Positions 1 through 12,870 are shown, counted from the first letter of the stretch. The stretch: DNA of 64,000 nt from Rhododendron vialii (GCF_030253575.1 NC_080561.1:36265564-36329563); one strand, 5' to 3'. Notes: generated by a model from the sequence alone, not told the origin. Numbers and translations are program-made.

Positions 1-311
1 AAAAATGAAATGAGTAAAAGTAAAGCAACAATTATCGCGATACGATTCTATGCCTAAAATACAAGATATGACAAGATCACGATACATAATACTTTCACAC
101 TAACTTGAACCGAAAAGCCAACATATACTTCAATTAGCGGATTCTAATCAGATACTATCATATTGTATGGAATGTTCTGGCTTCCCGGAGAAGATGAGAG
201 GATATGGTTTTCAGAATGGGAAATTTGATGGGCAGTTATTTCAATCAGACATTCACTAAATTAAGGAAGAGAACAATTGAAAAGAAACTTCATTTGAGAA
301 TCCCACCTCAC
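1..311. other. No gene recognised at window edge
   Basis: AT-rich sequence downstream, on the minus strand, of the last MSH1-like exon. It probably belongs to the next intron or the decayed 3' part of that relic. I searched both strands for the following MSH1 exons (ATPase and GIY-YIG regions) and did not see them; they may lie outside the window or be lost. Confidence 0.5.
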
Positions 312-3300
312 GTGAACGAATAATGCCTTAGCAATGACGAGCAACATGGAAGCAAAGACAAGGATATTGATTTTAGATTGTAACTTGGCAGAAAGCGTCC
401 TCAGTAATTCCAAGACCCTAGCCGTTGCCTCGGCACCTGCTTCATGGTACCTTCAATATCAACACAAATGATCAAATTATCAGAGAACAAAAGGAATTAT
501 CACATACATAGGAAGTTATTAAACACTTCGTGAGATATTTACAGAAATGAAACCTTGTTAGTGCATCCTCCACCTTCATAGTGGTAAACCGTTCCTCTCC
601 AACCTTTCGACCCTTGGAATCTACAGTAGCTTTGAGCTGTTTAATTTGTACTTCTCGTGGAGTACCAGCCCAAACAGCTGGAGTGAAGCGTATTCAGCGT
701 ATTCCCTTGAACCAAACAGCTTCATGCTCCCGAGCATATAATATTTCTCCCTTCGGGCCTCCAAGTGGAGCTGTGGAAGCTTTTATTCTTGAAATAATAG
801 GGAGGAAATCTTGAGAAACCTATAAGAATGTCATGCAACAAAGTTTTATGTGTGTATTTTAGGTACGTTATATGCTACTCAGGAAACTGAATAGCTTGAA
901 CGTACATTTAGATATGAAATTCCTGGCACCTGCTTCATTACAATTGCCCTTAAGAGGGACCTACCATCTCATTTTTCGTGCAAGATTCTAACACACAGGC
1001 CTTATCATCAACTTTTTAGAATAATTGACCTGCTAGTAATCTCCTAGCTAGTATCATCAAACTGCTTAGTCATTTATAGAAGTACAAAAAATTACTTGAG
1101 GACTTCTTTAAGAGTCAACATGACAGGAGGGAATTGGAACAATATCATTAGGGTTAAGGATGCATATGAGCACATGAAGAAAAGGAGCATTCAGCAACAA
1201 TATGTACCCTCCAATTACAAACTTCACATCATCAACAGCCAATCCACTTTAGTTGGCCAACAATGAGCCCACACACGTCCTATCCGCCTGAACTCCCAAA
1301 TACTAGTATCCTCATGAAATGATAAATAAGACATCGTCGTCTAAACAGAGACACAAAAGAAGCAAATATTCATAGATACAAGGAACTATCAAGTAAAGAA
1401 ATGAGGAAAAACTAAGACAGAAGAAGCATAAAGACTAAATCACCCAACCTAGCAAAGATGCAAATACATTCACAAGAACATGTATAATCAGCATAAAATA
1501 GTCCGAACACATGATCAACAGAGTACAGCAAATATCTATATACACTCTTAGAAAGCAGAAGTCCTGGAGACTTACAGCCGAAGATAAGGCCGCTGCTGCC
1601 TTTTCCACTTCTTCGAATGCTTCTTCCAAATGGATCCTTTTGACGCGACCTTTCCAGGATGACTCCATGTCCTCAAAAAATTCACTTGGGATGTTAGGAT
1701 AGCAACTTATCTGCTGATCGCTTTCAACATCTAAAGAAATGATTTCACCAATTCTGGTTGAAGTCCATTCACATTCGCTCACCTATGAGAAACGTGACAA
1801 CAAATGGTGAGTTGGTGACTAGGTCTGATAATGGAGATAAAAGAGATATGTTAGTAGTAGCTAGTTTAACTTAAGATTTTAACAGAAACAAAAATCATAT
1901 GAAAATTCTACACTAACAATACATTTTGCTGCCTGAATGGGTTGTTAAGTAACAAGAAAAATATCAGAATAGCCCATGACCTATTTTAAAGTTACATTTT
2001 CAAGAACTCAGATAAATGCACATCAGTTCTAAAATAGAATTAGGAACCAAAAATATCAAACAAGTAGCCTTGATGCCAGGAAGAACTTTTGAAGCAACAA
2101 TAGAGATGGATTAGGCCAGAGGAAGTACTCGAATGAAGTTTTTTATTCTCATCGTAACATTTTCATTCTCTGAAGATACTTCACTACAATTTTGTAATAA
2201 GAATAATCTTCAGAAAAAATAAGTTGACGAGATAACTTGAGAGTGAAATAATACAGAGGTCCCTCTATATTACCATTCAAGCACAAAAAGATTATGGCAA
2301 AGATATTATCCGCAAAATTTGTGTTTGATATGCCAATTTCTCAAACCTCTACCTAATTTCTGTTCAGATACTAACCAGGACAATTAATGTCCATAATTGG
2401 GTTCCATTAACAAGCAGTTGAGACACTTAAGTTGGCCATAAAATCAAATTATCTAAAGCTTTAAGAACCGACGATCACATAGCCAATATAAAAAAGATTA
2501 CAAAAAGTTCAACGGATAACTTCGGGGATTCCATTGCAACAACTGGATACAGCATTAAAAACTGTTAACAGAGCTCAACCAGTTAGCAAATTTGAAACTA
2601 CTGAGCAATCAACACTTCATTACCCAGATATAAAACGATCCTTACGAGAACGAGCCCGAGTTGGACCCTGCACTTCCTCCTCTATGCACTACAAACACCA
2701 AAACAAAGCAATTCAACAAATTACTCAAACTAAAGGAAAGTGCAACCTCTATGTCATCATCAATGTACGGTGGAGATGAACGAACATTCAGAAGTTTGAA
2801 GCCACAGACTAGGGCAGCAAAAGCTCGATACCATAATTTCCTTTTTTTGGGGAGAATGATATCTTTGTGAATCCTCTCTTGCTATTGTAAACTAAACATT
2901 CTAGATTTTGCGTAATTCAAATACTTCTTTTCAAATGTTGTGCCCGTTTCAGCGTCTTTCAAAATACTCCACTTGTAACAGAAAGATTGTCAAAAATCCA
3001 GAACAAACAAAAGACCTGGTGATGAAAAAAATAAGGTTCCTTTACCAAAGTCCAATGGTTACAATGTTAATTTATTAACGGCATTTTATAACATGAAGAA
3101 AGAACTGACACATAAACAGAATATAAAATTGCAGTAGAATTTCTTTAGTGAATCCAAAGATATACTCAGTATCCCCAATATCCACAACTCACAACCTAAA
3201 TGTAATGGGACTGGAAAAATATGTGCGTCATCGACTTGCTCAAAGGAAAGGGTGTAATGATCATGATTCACATGTAGACTTCTAGGAATTACTATTAATT

Positions 3301-4103
3301 AGAGATGCAAAGACCGCCAAATGAGGTCTTCTTTTGATAAACCTAACAAATCAACATATAGCAACAAAAACTTTAAATTCTATCCATCAAAGTCTATAAC
3401 CCAGGTCCCAGGGCCTTATATTTCTAGGAATCGAAGCCATCCAAGAACTGATGGAGCAATATGTACAAGAAAAAGACACTTGCGATAACCTGCCCCACAT
3501 TAATCAAGTACGAGAAGTAAGTTTACTATACCCTGGGCTTAAGCATTTTAGGCTGCATTCCAACAAGCTACTAGTCTAGGGGTTTACGGGGGACTTTACA
3601 ATTCTTCCGATGTTACTAGTCTTAGATCGCCCTTCTCTTTTAGAAGAAGAATCCATTTGCACTCTTCAAATGCGCTACAAAAGACAATGTGCACCACATC
3701 TAAAAGCTGTAGGAACTATCCTCTTAATACAACCCCTACTCCCGACAACACATCATAAATTGATCTTGGAATAATAGAGCAAGAATTCATCAGAACACAA
3801 CTCCAAAGAATGGAGTTCACAAACACTGCAAACGTTCTTGATGTTCACCAAAAGACGCAACACTGATCTCCAAATAGAATGTGAATAATTCATCCTCCAA
3901 AGTCCAGAGTTGAATGCCAACGAAATTAATTTTTCTCATCTTATTGAAGATGTTATTAGTGGATTACCAAAGCTAAACATCCAACTTTATACATCACCTA
4001 AATGATGAAAAGCGACAATTAGCAGCATCACAGGAGATGAGGAGAATATACTCACAACTGAATAGCCATTACGTGTCAGATCATCCAAAGTCTGCTGTAG
4101 ATT
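312..4103 (-). pseudogene. MSH1: Relic of MSH1, organellar MutS-type mismatch repair gene
   Basis: Five exons read on the minus strand: 4056-4103 (contains TLDDLTRNGYSV), 2624-2688 (EEVQGPTQARSR), 1576-1782 (ECEW...PSEFFEDMESSWKGRVKRIH), 554-819 (LGGPKGEILYAREHEAVWF) and 312-450 (KINILVFASMLLVIAKAL). All have GT-AG borders. The last three are in compatible phase and match the lever/core part of plant MSH1, a nuclear-encoded protein that limits recombination in mitochondria and plastids. The copy looks dead. The exons that should lie between 2624 and 1782 (roughly 350 residues) are not visible. Joining the flanking exons would shift the frame. A 9-bp tandem duplication at 688-705 puts a TGA (694-696, complement) inside the fourth exon. 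Nothing of the 5' end is seen above 4103. Neutral decay of a duplicated copy is the simplest reading; a functional copy is assumed elsewhere. Confidence 0.8.
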
Positions 4104-5178
4104 CTGCATGAGAAGCGTTCAGAAAGAAAATATGCTATCAAAGATATGTGAGGGAAAAAACATGTCCTTATGCACATACTATACAATATAAACAATTGTA
4201 TATAACGTATGAAAAAACCATGTAACAGCACAACTGAAGGCTTTCAAGTTTCAAGATCATTGAGATTAATTTCACAAAGTTACTGTTTTATGTTCTCGAG
4301 GATATCCTCCTCAAGAGATGAAAAAAGGACCACTCTACCCGGTGCTTGTCTCCACTGAACAAGGTTGCTGCAAGGAGTGAGACTGCATAAAACCCCTCCT
4401 ATAAATACCTTTTCAGTGGAAGTATTCCTTGCTTTAGTTCATCCATATCCTCCTACAGTTGCAATTGAACATTTCATCTAATCCGACGTCAGGAGCATAA
4501 GTCGTAATTACAAATAGTCATTGTAAAAGGTGCTTTACTAATATTTTTATATCCCTTTCCCCATAGTAACTACAACAACAATAACAAAACTCATCTAGTC
4601 TCCAATCATTTGGGGTGTGGGTGGGGGAGGATTGAAGACAGACCTAACCTTTGGTAATATTTGCACAAAGTGGCTACTCTCAAAATACCACTAGAACAAT
4701 GGCCCCCTATACCTCCAAGAACCAAGGAGCCAAAGGGACATTTTGTTGCGGAACCATACCCCCAAATCAAAGCCGAAAGGCATCAGAGACAGCAGGCCTA
4801 GAGACCCAAATCAATTCATGTGCCCATGGTAACTACAATAGCTTCTTTTTATAACCAACTGGTATGCCTACCAAAATTTATGTCTCTCTTTACTAGTATA
4901 GCAAAGTCCTATGAAAGCATTGACACCTCTAGAGGTCGAGGTATCGTCGTGTCTAGACACGGGGACACGTGTCCGACACGCATGCCCAATAATTTAATTT
5001 AATTCAATTTTTGGAGGGGGGCACGAATGGGATAGGAGGGACACGGCGGAGGTGCATCTATAATTTTTTCCGGAGGTAAATATGTTATTACTTATAAGTT
5101 TTGGGTTAAAACATAATTATTAAACCTATAAAGAACATATCTCCAACGAACTAAACCTAATATGCGGACAACTTCAAA

Positions 5179-5209
<31 letters not shown>

Positions 5210-5672
5210 GGACGACATTTTGTAGATTAATTAATTAATTATACACGTGGCGTGCCCTCCACCGTGTCCGTATCCCCATTTTTTTAAAATTCCCGTGTCC
5301 GTATCCATCTCGGTGCATCATAGCCAAAGTCTATACCCACTACTACCCTTACCCTATTCGTTCGTTTATCTCTGAGCCACCGTAGAATCCAAGTTGCTAG
5401 CAAAAGCCTATTACCGTGGACTAACTTATTCACCTACACTCACAGATGTACCATTGTCATTACCACTAGTCCCAAAAGCTTAAAATATTAGGAAATGGGC
5501 CAACATTGTATATCAAGCTATTTAATACCCTCCCTCACAAGCAACCCCATCTAGAACGTAGAGATGTAAATTTTCATAGATAGAGCAAAACGAAATATGA
5601 AGGGGGGAAGCAGAATGCGAATAGGCAACAAATGCAAACAGAGAGACTTGAACCCAAGACCTCTCCCAACCA
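4104..5672. other. Gene-free repeat-rich spacer
   Basis: No coding sequence recognised. At about 4920-5330 there is a dispersed-repeat-like block whose two ends carry related phrases (GTGTCC near 4970, and GTGTCCGTATCC twice near 5265-5305), with a CT microsatellite in its middle. The short open frames here have no recognisable similarity. Confidence 0.5.
5182..5209. repeat. (CT)14 microsatellite
   Basis: Uninterrupted CT dinucleotide run inside the spacer. Confidence 0.95.
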
Positions 5673-5686
5673 GAGCTTTGATACCG
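5673..5686 (-). mobile_element. Primer-binding-site-like Copia remnant
   Basis: On the minus strand this reads CGGTATCAAAGCTC, close to the TGGTATCAGAGC primer-binding site (initiator methionine tRNA) used by plant Copia elements. It is followed by the leader-like phrase GGTCTTGGGTTCAAGTCTC. The adjacent plus-strand sequence from 5687 begins TGTAAATTTAG, which would be the edge of an LTR read on the minus strand. No Copia coding sequence is nearby. Confidence 0.4.
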
Positions 5687-5785
5687 TGTAAATTTAGCAA
5701 ATTAGTCAATATTGATCGACTAGGTCGAATTGTGACACATGTCGGCGATATTCGGACTAGTTTAGACATAATTCATGCATGTCAA

Positions 5786-5935
5786 ATAATTGAATGGACT
5801 GATCGACAGTTAAAACGTTTTCTTAAACTCAAGACACATGTCAAATGACAAAAAGCAAGCATAATCGAATGGACTGATCGACAGTTAAAACGTTTTCTTA
5901 TACTCAAGACACATGTCAAATGACAAAAAGCAAGC
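5786..5935. repeat. 75-bp tandem duplication
   Basis: Two nearly identical copies (core 5792-5860 and 5867-5935), each holding GAATGGACTGATCGACAG and ending CAAAAAGCAAGC. They differ at very few positions, so the duplication is recent. Confidence 0.9.
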
Positions 5936-6330
5936 AGATTGTGGTCAAGATAGTTGACAAAGGCAGTTGAAAATGGCATGCACAACGTGGCATCATGTTG
6001 GAAAAACTGCCAGTCTCAGAACGTGGAGGAAGAACAAGAGAAGTAATTGCTCAATTCAAATTTGAAGAGGAAACTTTACCAAGTTTGAATTTCAAATCGA
6101 AGAGACAACCTATAAATTTAAGAACAGAAGACGATTAGAACCCCCCACTCAATCGCCCAATGACACTTTTTATCTGTACTTTACTTTTCTTGCTCTAGGA
6201 GTAGCTTGTAACATAACCATCTGTTCGACTGTGTTCTCACTGTCGATTGACTTCTACTTTGATGAATAATAAAGTCATTTTGTTGTTGTTCTTCCACCTT
6301 CATTCACTTCATTAAGTTTGTTTCCAGAAA
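5936..6330 (+). mobile_element. LTR-like promoter and polyadenylation block
   Basis: The plus strand shows CCTATAAATTT near 6110 and, about 150 bp further, AATAATAAAG near 6264 in a T-rich stretch. That spacing resembles the TATA box and poly-A signal of a plant LTR. No clear LTR ends or target duplication were found, so it could equally be the remains of a gene promoter. Confidence 0.25.
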
Positions 6331-7719
6331 AGTCCTGAAATACGGCAAGGAACCAACCTTTACCACCACAAACATCCACATTCCAGTACTCAAATAATTC
6401 CCTGTCGATCATCGACAGTAAGTGAAAAATAGACAAACAGGTACGTAAATTTGGTGAAATTTAAGTTTTCTCAAGGATAGTAGATAATAGATGTTATTGC
6501 TGCTAGTGATTTCTGGTACAATTTTTTGTAGATTTTTTTTGGAATTATACGAGAGCAATCGAAAAAATAGAAAAATATGTACCGAAGTTCAGAAAAGATC
6601 AGACAACACAAACAAAAGACAGGTTTTTGAACTTTGTTGATTTTTTTTCTTTGTTCATAATTTTATGATTTTTAGATTTCACTTGTCAAGAAAGATGATT
6701 AATACTTCTTTGGAGTATAAAATATTTACCGCGATTCAAAAGACTACAAAAACACAATGACAATAATAGGCCAAGGTAACTTCTTTCACAAATCCTCAGT
6801 GTTCTAAAATAAGGAATTAATCGCTCATTAATCGTTGGTGGAGCTTATCTGATTAGGTCTGACTAACGATTAATTACCGATTACTAATTAATATGTGCCA
6901 ATTAATTGCCGATTAATCGCTTGAAGGTGGCTGACCGCCCGACTAGCGCCGAGCGACTTTTAGAACATTGCAAATCCTCCCATTTACTTTGGAGATTGAT
7001 CCTCTCCCGTCCATGCAAATGGATTGGACGGTCGAATTCACTAATGTTAGGATACATGAATTTTTTATCGAAAATGTCCAAAATAAAGAAATGAATGGTT
7101 CCGGCCACCAATGCCACCATCTACGACGAGTCCTACAATCATTCATTGACTATAATGACTACTTTGGGGTAGTGAAACACCCTCTCTTTTTTTCTCTCTT
7201 CAATAGACGAATATGCAAAGAATGAACCTCCAACTAATGGGAGAGGATGCGATTCCCATGGGTTGCACTCTAGTCTCTAGATCACATAATCTTCCTGTAT
7301 GACTTTCACTCTCACTCTCAATCATCACTCTCGCAAACGTTTATAGTTTGAGAAGTCTTCGAAAGCCACTTTCACCCTAATATTTGCACTCCTGCTCATG
7401 CTTGCAGTTCGCACATACATTGTTTGCCTTAGGACTTACATTGCCCGAACATTTTTGGATAGCTTCCATTTTGCAATTCATTTGCTACCCAGATGCAAAG
7501 ATCAATGGGTTTAGGTGTAAACTCACATTACAAAACCACTACTATCATTTTACTCTGAATAGACATGTAATGAAAGAAAATAAAGAGAATTTGAGTGATA
7601 AGGCACAAACATCTCTCACCAAGGACAGTGGACTTGACTTGATCTTATTAAACTAGAAAACAAAACAAAATACAAGTATGATTATGCAAAAACATTTCAC
7701 AAAAATACACACAAGCAAT
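6331..7719. other. Gene-free AT-rich spacer
   Basis: No coding sequence recognised. The 6840-6930 part is made of repeated ATTAATCG/CGATTAAT phrases. Short open frames around 6900-7225 show no family signature. Confidence 0.5.
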
Positions 7720-7836
7720 GCTACGTACACTTCTACCAACCACTCCTCTCTCACATATGTGTCGGCTCCACATATTTAATTGTGGGATGGGCCCCACACA
7801 TGCGAGAGAGGAGTTGTCGATAGGAGTGTACCTAGA
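7720..7836. mobile_element. Short foldback MITE
   Basis: An inverted repeat of about 107 bp: GTACACTTCTACCAACCACT from 7725 pairs with the complement of the stretch ending at 7831 (GAGTTGTCGATAGGAGTGTAC region), including CTCCTCTCTC against GAGAGAGGAG. It lies just downstream of a GST gene. Superfamily not assignable. Confidence 0.65.
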
Positions 7837-8085
7837 CTCAATACACACATGACTTGATCTTAGTAAGCTAGAAAAACATTCTAACCACAACCTGTGGGAC
7901 ACCTACACAACAAACACATGTAATCCTCAATCGATGGGGGTATTATGGACATGGAAGAACTAGAGACTAACCTAACCTTTGGAACACCTGAGTTATAAAA
8001 TAGATACAACATAGATAATCGGCATTAAGCCAGTTATTTAATTGACAGTTCTAAACAGCTACTGGAGTAGCTTCTGGGAAATCCA

Positions 8086-11000
8086 CTATTGGCCCTGCAA
8101 AAAGAGAGATGCATATTGTAAGTGTTTCCAATTCTGTTTGATATCTCACTCTGAATGAATAAATCCAAGTGCCATTGCAGTAGTCTTTTCAGCAGAAGGC
8201 ATAAGGGACTACCAAAAAGCGCTTCTTGTAGGTTTCAACAAGTTTTGCCGGATCATACTTTGTCTGCGTGTAAGCATCAATCTTGTTCATCTCCTGCACA
8301 GAATTCAGCACCAAGAACTGAATTTTCGAAGTTTCATTTCAATTCAAATTTCCCATTCAAAAACAGATTTAACTCACTTCAATCCATGCGCCTAGTTTAG
8401 GTCGTCCTGCCGTGATGTCATACTTCCACACGTCTTGAAAGATGAGTTGAAAAGATCCAATAAAGGGACCATAGGCTATATCCACCTGTAGATCATGAAT
8501 GTGGCAGCAAAATAGAGAACAATAATAAAATTAAGCACATGATTCATTGACATGCATTCTTGCTTGTCAAAACAAGCTAAAATGCTCTCCGAGAAAGACC
8601 CCGCGATACAAACAGAAATAACCACTGAATGAGATTGCGAATGCACAAAGTTCCACACGATGGAGCACTAAGAAAACCAACAAAACAGGACTGGGGCATA
8701 CCAGACTGAATTGGCCAAGGAAAAAATGACCATCCTCGAATTTGTTTAGAGCGGTTTCCAAGTAATCAAAAGCACTACCTGAAGCAGAAACTACTTAAAG
8801 TCAGCAAGGTTTCGAGAGATCACTGTCTTTTATATTGCGACACGGCAAGTATACAATCTCACCAGTTTCTTTCACTGAATCTCCTCTGAAAGAACTAAAC
8901 ATGGTTTTGTTGAATGTGTCAGTGTACTCTAACAACTCTTCAGCAAACTGTTGTTTGGAATGATCCTATAGTATTTTCACATTGTTGATCATCAAAATCA
9001 GAAAACGTGAAGAGTGAGAGAGACGGGAAAGAGGTGTCAATATATAATCACATCTTACATTAGGCAAAAGTTTGGGTCCTTCAAAGTTATCCTCGAGATA
9101 TTTAAGTAAATCTAGACTCTCTCCGATGACTTTGTTGTTGTGCTCCAATGAGGGCACCTAAGGAAAAAGAACTGCATATGTGAGCAAGAGATTCTCAAGT
9201 AGGTAGTATAATGTTAGGCAGTAGCTTTGAAGAGTGATTTCAAACTTTTCATGACAGCGCAAAATGCATCACAGACAATTCAAAAGGCATTTACAAATAA
9301 CTTCGCAAACAATAGGTCAACTTGACATTCTACAAGTATTTCTGGCGAAGCCAGATTTTATTCCGAACAAAGCTGAATCAGAGAAATGACACAATAGGAC
9401 AAGGCCAAGTTTGGACTTAAGTCGTAGTGATTGTTTAAGATAGGTATTTTTTTTCAAATTAAGTATTATCACCTGCATTACTATAACTGCTAATATTTAG
9501 TAAGACGGATTCAAGATGAACACTTCCATAATACTTCCCATACCACTGATGAGTTCCAGTAAAAAAGAGCTTTATTCAAGATGATTGTAACTACCTCCTC
9601 TAGGTCTAGAATGACCAAAAAAAAAAAGCAGCTTACTTATCAGTAAAAGTTGTCCCGTTTATGTCCCTATTCAAATTCACATTATGCATTATCCTCAGAT
9701 CATTGCTATTATGGCCAAAATATACCCACAATACCAGTTCTCCAGCTTTATTTTACCACAAATTGTTCTCTCTGCCAATGAATTTCAACATTTACATATA
9801 AGACGTTTCCATTGGAGCACTATATTGTGGTGGCGTGCAAAGGATAAGGATCCAAATCTTCAATTGTATTTTGTATCCATTTTAATCCTTACAACTTCTT
9901 TTTTGATGTCCATCAACAGCAAAATCAGCACACCGCAATATCAAAAACATTTGTGAACAACATATATTGCATTCCAAAAGTACTTTACAGCACAAAGCAC
10001 AGCCAGCAAAATAGTAGGAGGCTTTCACCCTCTCATCGTCAAGAAGAGTTAGAAAATTTTGATGACCACATTAGAACATTTATGTTTTTCTTCAACAATC
10101 AGTTTGATCAACAAATAAGGGGCACTGGTGATTAAAAAACTGCACCACGTACTTCACTAACACAAGAGAAAATGATCGGAAGAAGGATATTGTACGGAGA
10201 GAATGCTACCTTATTTTCTGGGTAAACTCTCTCTTTGTACCATGTAGGCTTGCTTCCAAGGTCAATGGCAACCAATTTTATCTCGTCTTGTAGACCCTAC
10301 ATCTCAAAGTTTACACAAGATAATCCCCACGAACACATTGAATTGCACACAAAACTGAGAAATGCACAAAATCTTGCACATTAATCTTTTGTGAAGTCCT
10401 TCGGATGACTAGACATGCATCCCCTACTACCACATGTGCCGATAAGCAAGCTCAATGTTTTAAATTTCGTTGAGAGGCATTCTCAATCAACTGAACATTA
10501 TGCACATTTGACAAGTAAGATAGTAAAAGCTTTGCATCCAAGGTGCAAACTTAGCAACACAATTCCCACAAAAGATTCTCCGGTGGAAATGTAGATTTCT
10601 CCTTTGTGAATCGTAGACGACTCTATATAAATAACGTAAAGCTTTCACCTTTACAGCATGCAAGCAGACAGAGGACATGGAGCAAAATAGGTGCTCAAGA
10701 GCAAGAAAAACAAACCTTGTAGTTTCTTGCAATCCAAACACGTTGCGCATATGGGCATACGTAAGCGATATACAACCTTCAAGAAGATACCCAAATTGAA
10801 TTTGATAAGAAGTATGAACTAACTGCAGTCTAAGCTCAACAAATCTTCTCAAAGATACCCGATAAACTATAATATGTGAAACTGACATCTATTAATTCTA
10901 ATCAAATGAAATTACACTGAGCTTAATGTCCCAATAAGTTAGTGTCGGCTATATGAATTCGTTTTAGTATTCTGTATCCCACTTTGTCAATCAATGTTAC

Positions 11001-11490
11001 ATGGACCTTTAAGCTGTATAAATTACCCTTGTCACACAATTGACACAGAAATAAGGGTATAGTACCCGTGAAGTTAATGTTTAGTTGGACAAAAACTTGT
11101 CAAGCGTATTTTGTAATTCAATTTTCTCATGAGCTATGCATAGAACTCCTATAATAGGGATACGCATGAAAAGAAAAAGACAATGACAACTACTAAACAC
11201 CATTTTATAAACTAGAAAACAAAAATTTTGTATTGAGGATTTTAGTTATCCAGCCCGGTGTGTCCCCCTAGCCTTGAAATGAAGATTAGATGAATCCGAT
11301 ATACAAGACACATAACTACACCCGACATTAGCACCCGCGTTCATAAAACATAGTAGTAGCTGTCAATCCCATATGTTTACTACTACTAGAATTTAATAAT
11401 TCACCTCCACTTTTCCCAGGCATCCCATGTAAAATTAAAACTTCTCCACTCTAGCATTTTCATTCACACAAATGGTACACACACAAACAT

Positions 11491-11535
<45 letters not shown>

Positions 11536-12687
11536 ATACCTGGTAGTTCCATCAAAGAGGGGAGGGGGTTCAAGAGAAGTAGAATCCAAAGTTGTGGGAA
11601 GATCCTCTTTCACGAAACTAGACAATTTTTCGAAACAAAAACGATAAAAAAATTAACACACACACAATCCATAACCAGTGTTCATCACAGATCAAAACTT
11701 ATACTACATGTACTCATTAGTAACTATTAAGAAAACATCCTTTTGATGTGAGGGTCAGTTTTGAGGCTGTCCCATACTCTCTCTTTTTTAATAAAAACTT
11801 CTAAATACTTAATGAAAAGAAAAGAAAAAAAAAGCTTCAGGTACCCATGGTTAATTTGCTTCAAGGATGCTCATGGTTAAACACTGATGTAGTTTTCCAA
11901 GTTAATTTAACGCCAACATGCGGGGTGAAAAATTCGTCAAATTACAAGAAAAAAAAAACTTAAATATATGGCCTTAAAAATGAGATGCTAATCCTTTGGA
12001 TTTTTACCCTGGGATATTTTCGGAGGTCCAGTGATGCTGTGACCGTACTCCGCTGCGGGTGGGCCAACCGAGGTTTTCGGAGGGTTGGGGACACTGTGAC
12101 CGTACTCTGCCACGGTGGGTCGATCGAGGTTTTCCGAAGGCTGGAGACACCGTGACCCTACTCCACTGCGGGGAGTGGTGAATTAACTTGGGTTTTTTAA
12201 AAGTGGTGAAGTCTATACACTTCTGCCCGATAGAGTACCCATCTCTAAATTTAGAAAAATTAGATCCATGCCCATGCAAAACTCGACACTTTTTGTAATT
12301 GTGGGTGTCTGATATTAAGAACAACTAGAGGCCGAAACGCATACGTTTACAAGTCGAATTTTGACAAAATTTATACAATATTCACTGTGCATTTGTGAAA
12401 ATTAAATCCATGCCCATGCAAAACTCTGACACTTTTTGTAACCGTGGGTGTCTAATATTAAGGACAACTAGAGGCCGAAACGCATATGATGCGTTTATAA
12501 GTCAAATTTTGACAAAATTTATACAAAATTCACTGTGCATTTGTGAAAATTCAATCAAGCAACAAACGGGAAGCTATTGTGCATATTTTGTCAATATTCA
12601 ATTTGCACACGCATCGTGTGCGCCCCGACCTCTAGTGTACAATAGAATCAGAGAAAATAACAAAAAAAGAGCTTACGGAGAAGGCAT
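8086..12687 (-). CDS. GSTL: Lambda-class glutathione S-transferase, copy A
   Basis: Predicted product 237 aa, a usual length for plant lambda GSTs. Exons on the minus strand: 12677-12687, 11540-11617, 10716-10776, 10210-10296, 9059-9157, 8863-8965, 8702-8778, 8378-8485, 8213-8293, 8086-8094; all borders are GT-AG and every phase fits. The N-terminal thioredoxin fold carries CPYAQRVW with the catalytic cysteine at about residue 37, then the glutathione-site phrases VPSLEHNN and GESLDLLKYL. The C-terminal helical domain has KFEDGHFFLGQFSL and YDITAGRPKL. Lambda GSTs are cytosolic or plastidial thiol transferases that reduce glutathionylated flavonols and similar compounds rather than conjugating. 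The first exon codes only MPSP-. The last adds Gly-Gln and a stop; if it is not used, read-through from exon 9 would end VVPYAFC. The gene appears intact. Copy B lies 6 kb away in the same orientation. Confidence 0.9.
11494..11534. repeat. (GA)n microsatellite at intron start
   Basis: About 20 GA units. In gene orientation it is a CT tract that begins within a few bases of the 5' splice site of GSTL copy A intron 2 (GTATGC then CT repeats). Confidence 0.95.
12018..12172. repeat. Three imperfect copies of a ~56-bp unit
   Basis: Units share TGTGACCGTACTC and CGAGGTTTTC at a spacing of 55-58 bp, within intron 1 of GSTL copy A. Much more GC-rich than the surrounding intron. Confidence 0.75.
12256..12545. 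repeat. ~145-bp tandem duplication
   Basis: Copy 1 is 12256-12397, copy 2 is 12398-12545. Both run from AAAATTA(G/A)ATCCATGCC to CACTGTGCATTTGTG and share CTAGAGGCCGAAACGCATA. It lies in intron 1 of GSTL copy A, 130 bp before the first exon. Confidence 0.9.
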
Positions 12688-12775
12688 AATTTGTTGCTCG
12701 ATTTCTAGCTGTTTGAATTTCAGCTTTCGGGTGCAGTGGACGTTGTGTGAAGCGTTACATTCGAAGTCCCCAGCC

Positions 12776-12870
12776 TTTATATAAGGAGAGAGACAGATTG
12801 TTTGAAGTCGCGAGCAGTGACGAAATGGCGGGGGGAGTAAATGGTAAATTTGCTCAAGAGTCTTTCGTCA
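12776..12870 (-). promoter_or_regulatory. Putative promoter of GSTL copy A
   Basis: The minus strand reads CTTATATAAAGG at about 12776-12787, some 90 bp upstream of the start codon: a good TATA box. Further upstream lie TGACG at 12818-12822 and its complement CGTCA at 12866-12870. TGACG is the core of as-1/ocs elements bound by TGA-type bZIP factors, well known in stress-induced GST promoters. Copy B has the same arrangement, including a shared AGCAGTGACG phrase. Confidence 0.5.

Noticed and set aside
10487..10888. 133-codon minus-strand frame
   Set aside because: Contains GSTL exon 3 in another frame plus introns; only 10716-10776 is coding, in a different phase.
12395..12784. 129-codon plus-strand frame over the GSTL copy A 5' region
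   Set aside because: Lies opposite the promoter and first exon and covers the 145-bp tandem repeat; no family resemblance.
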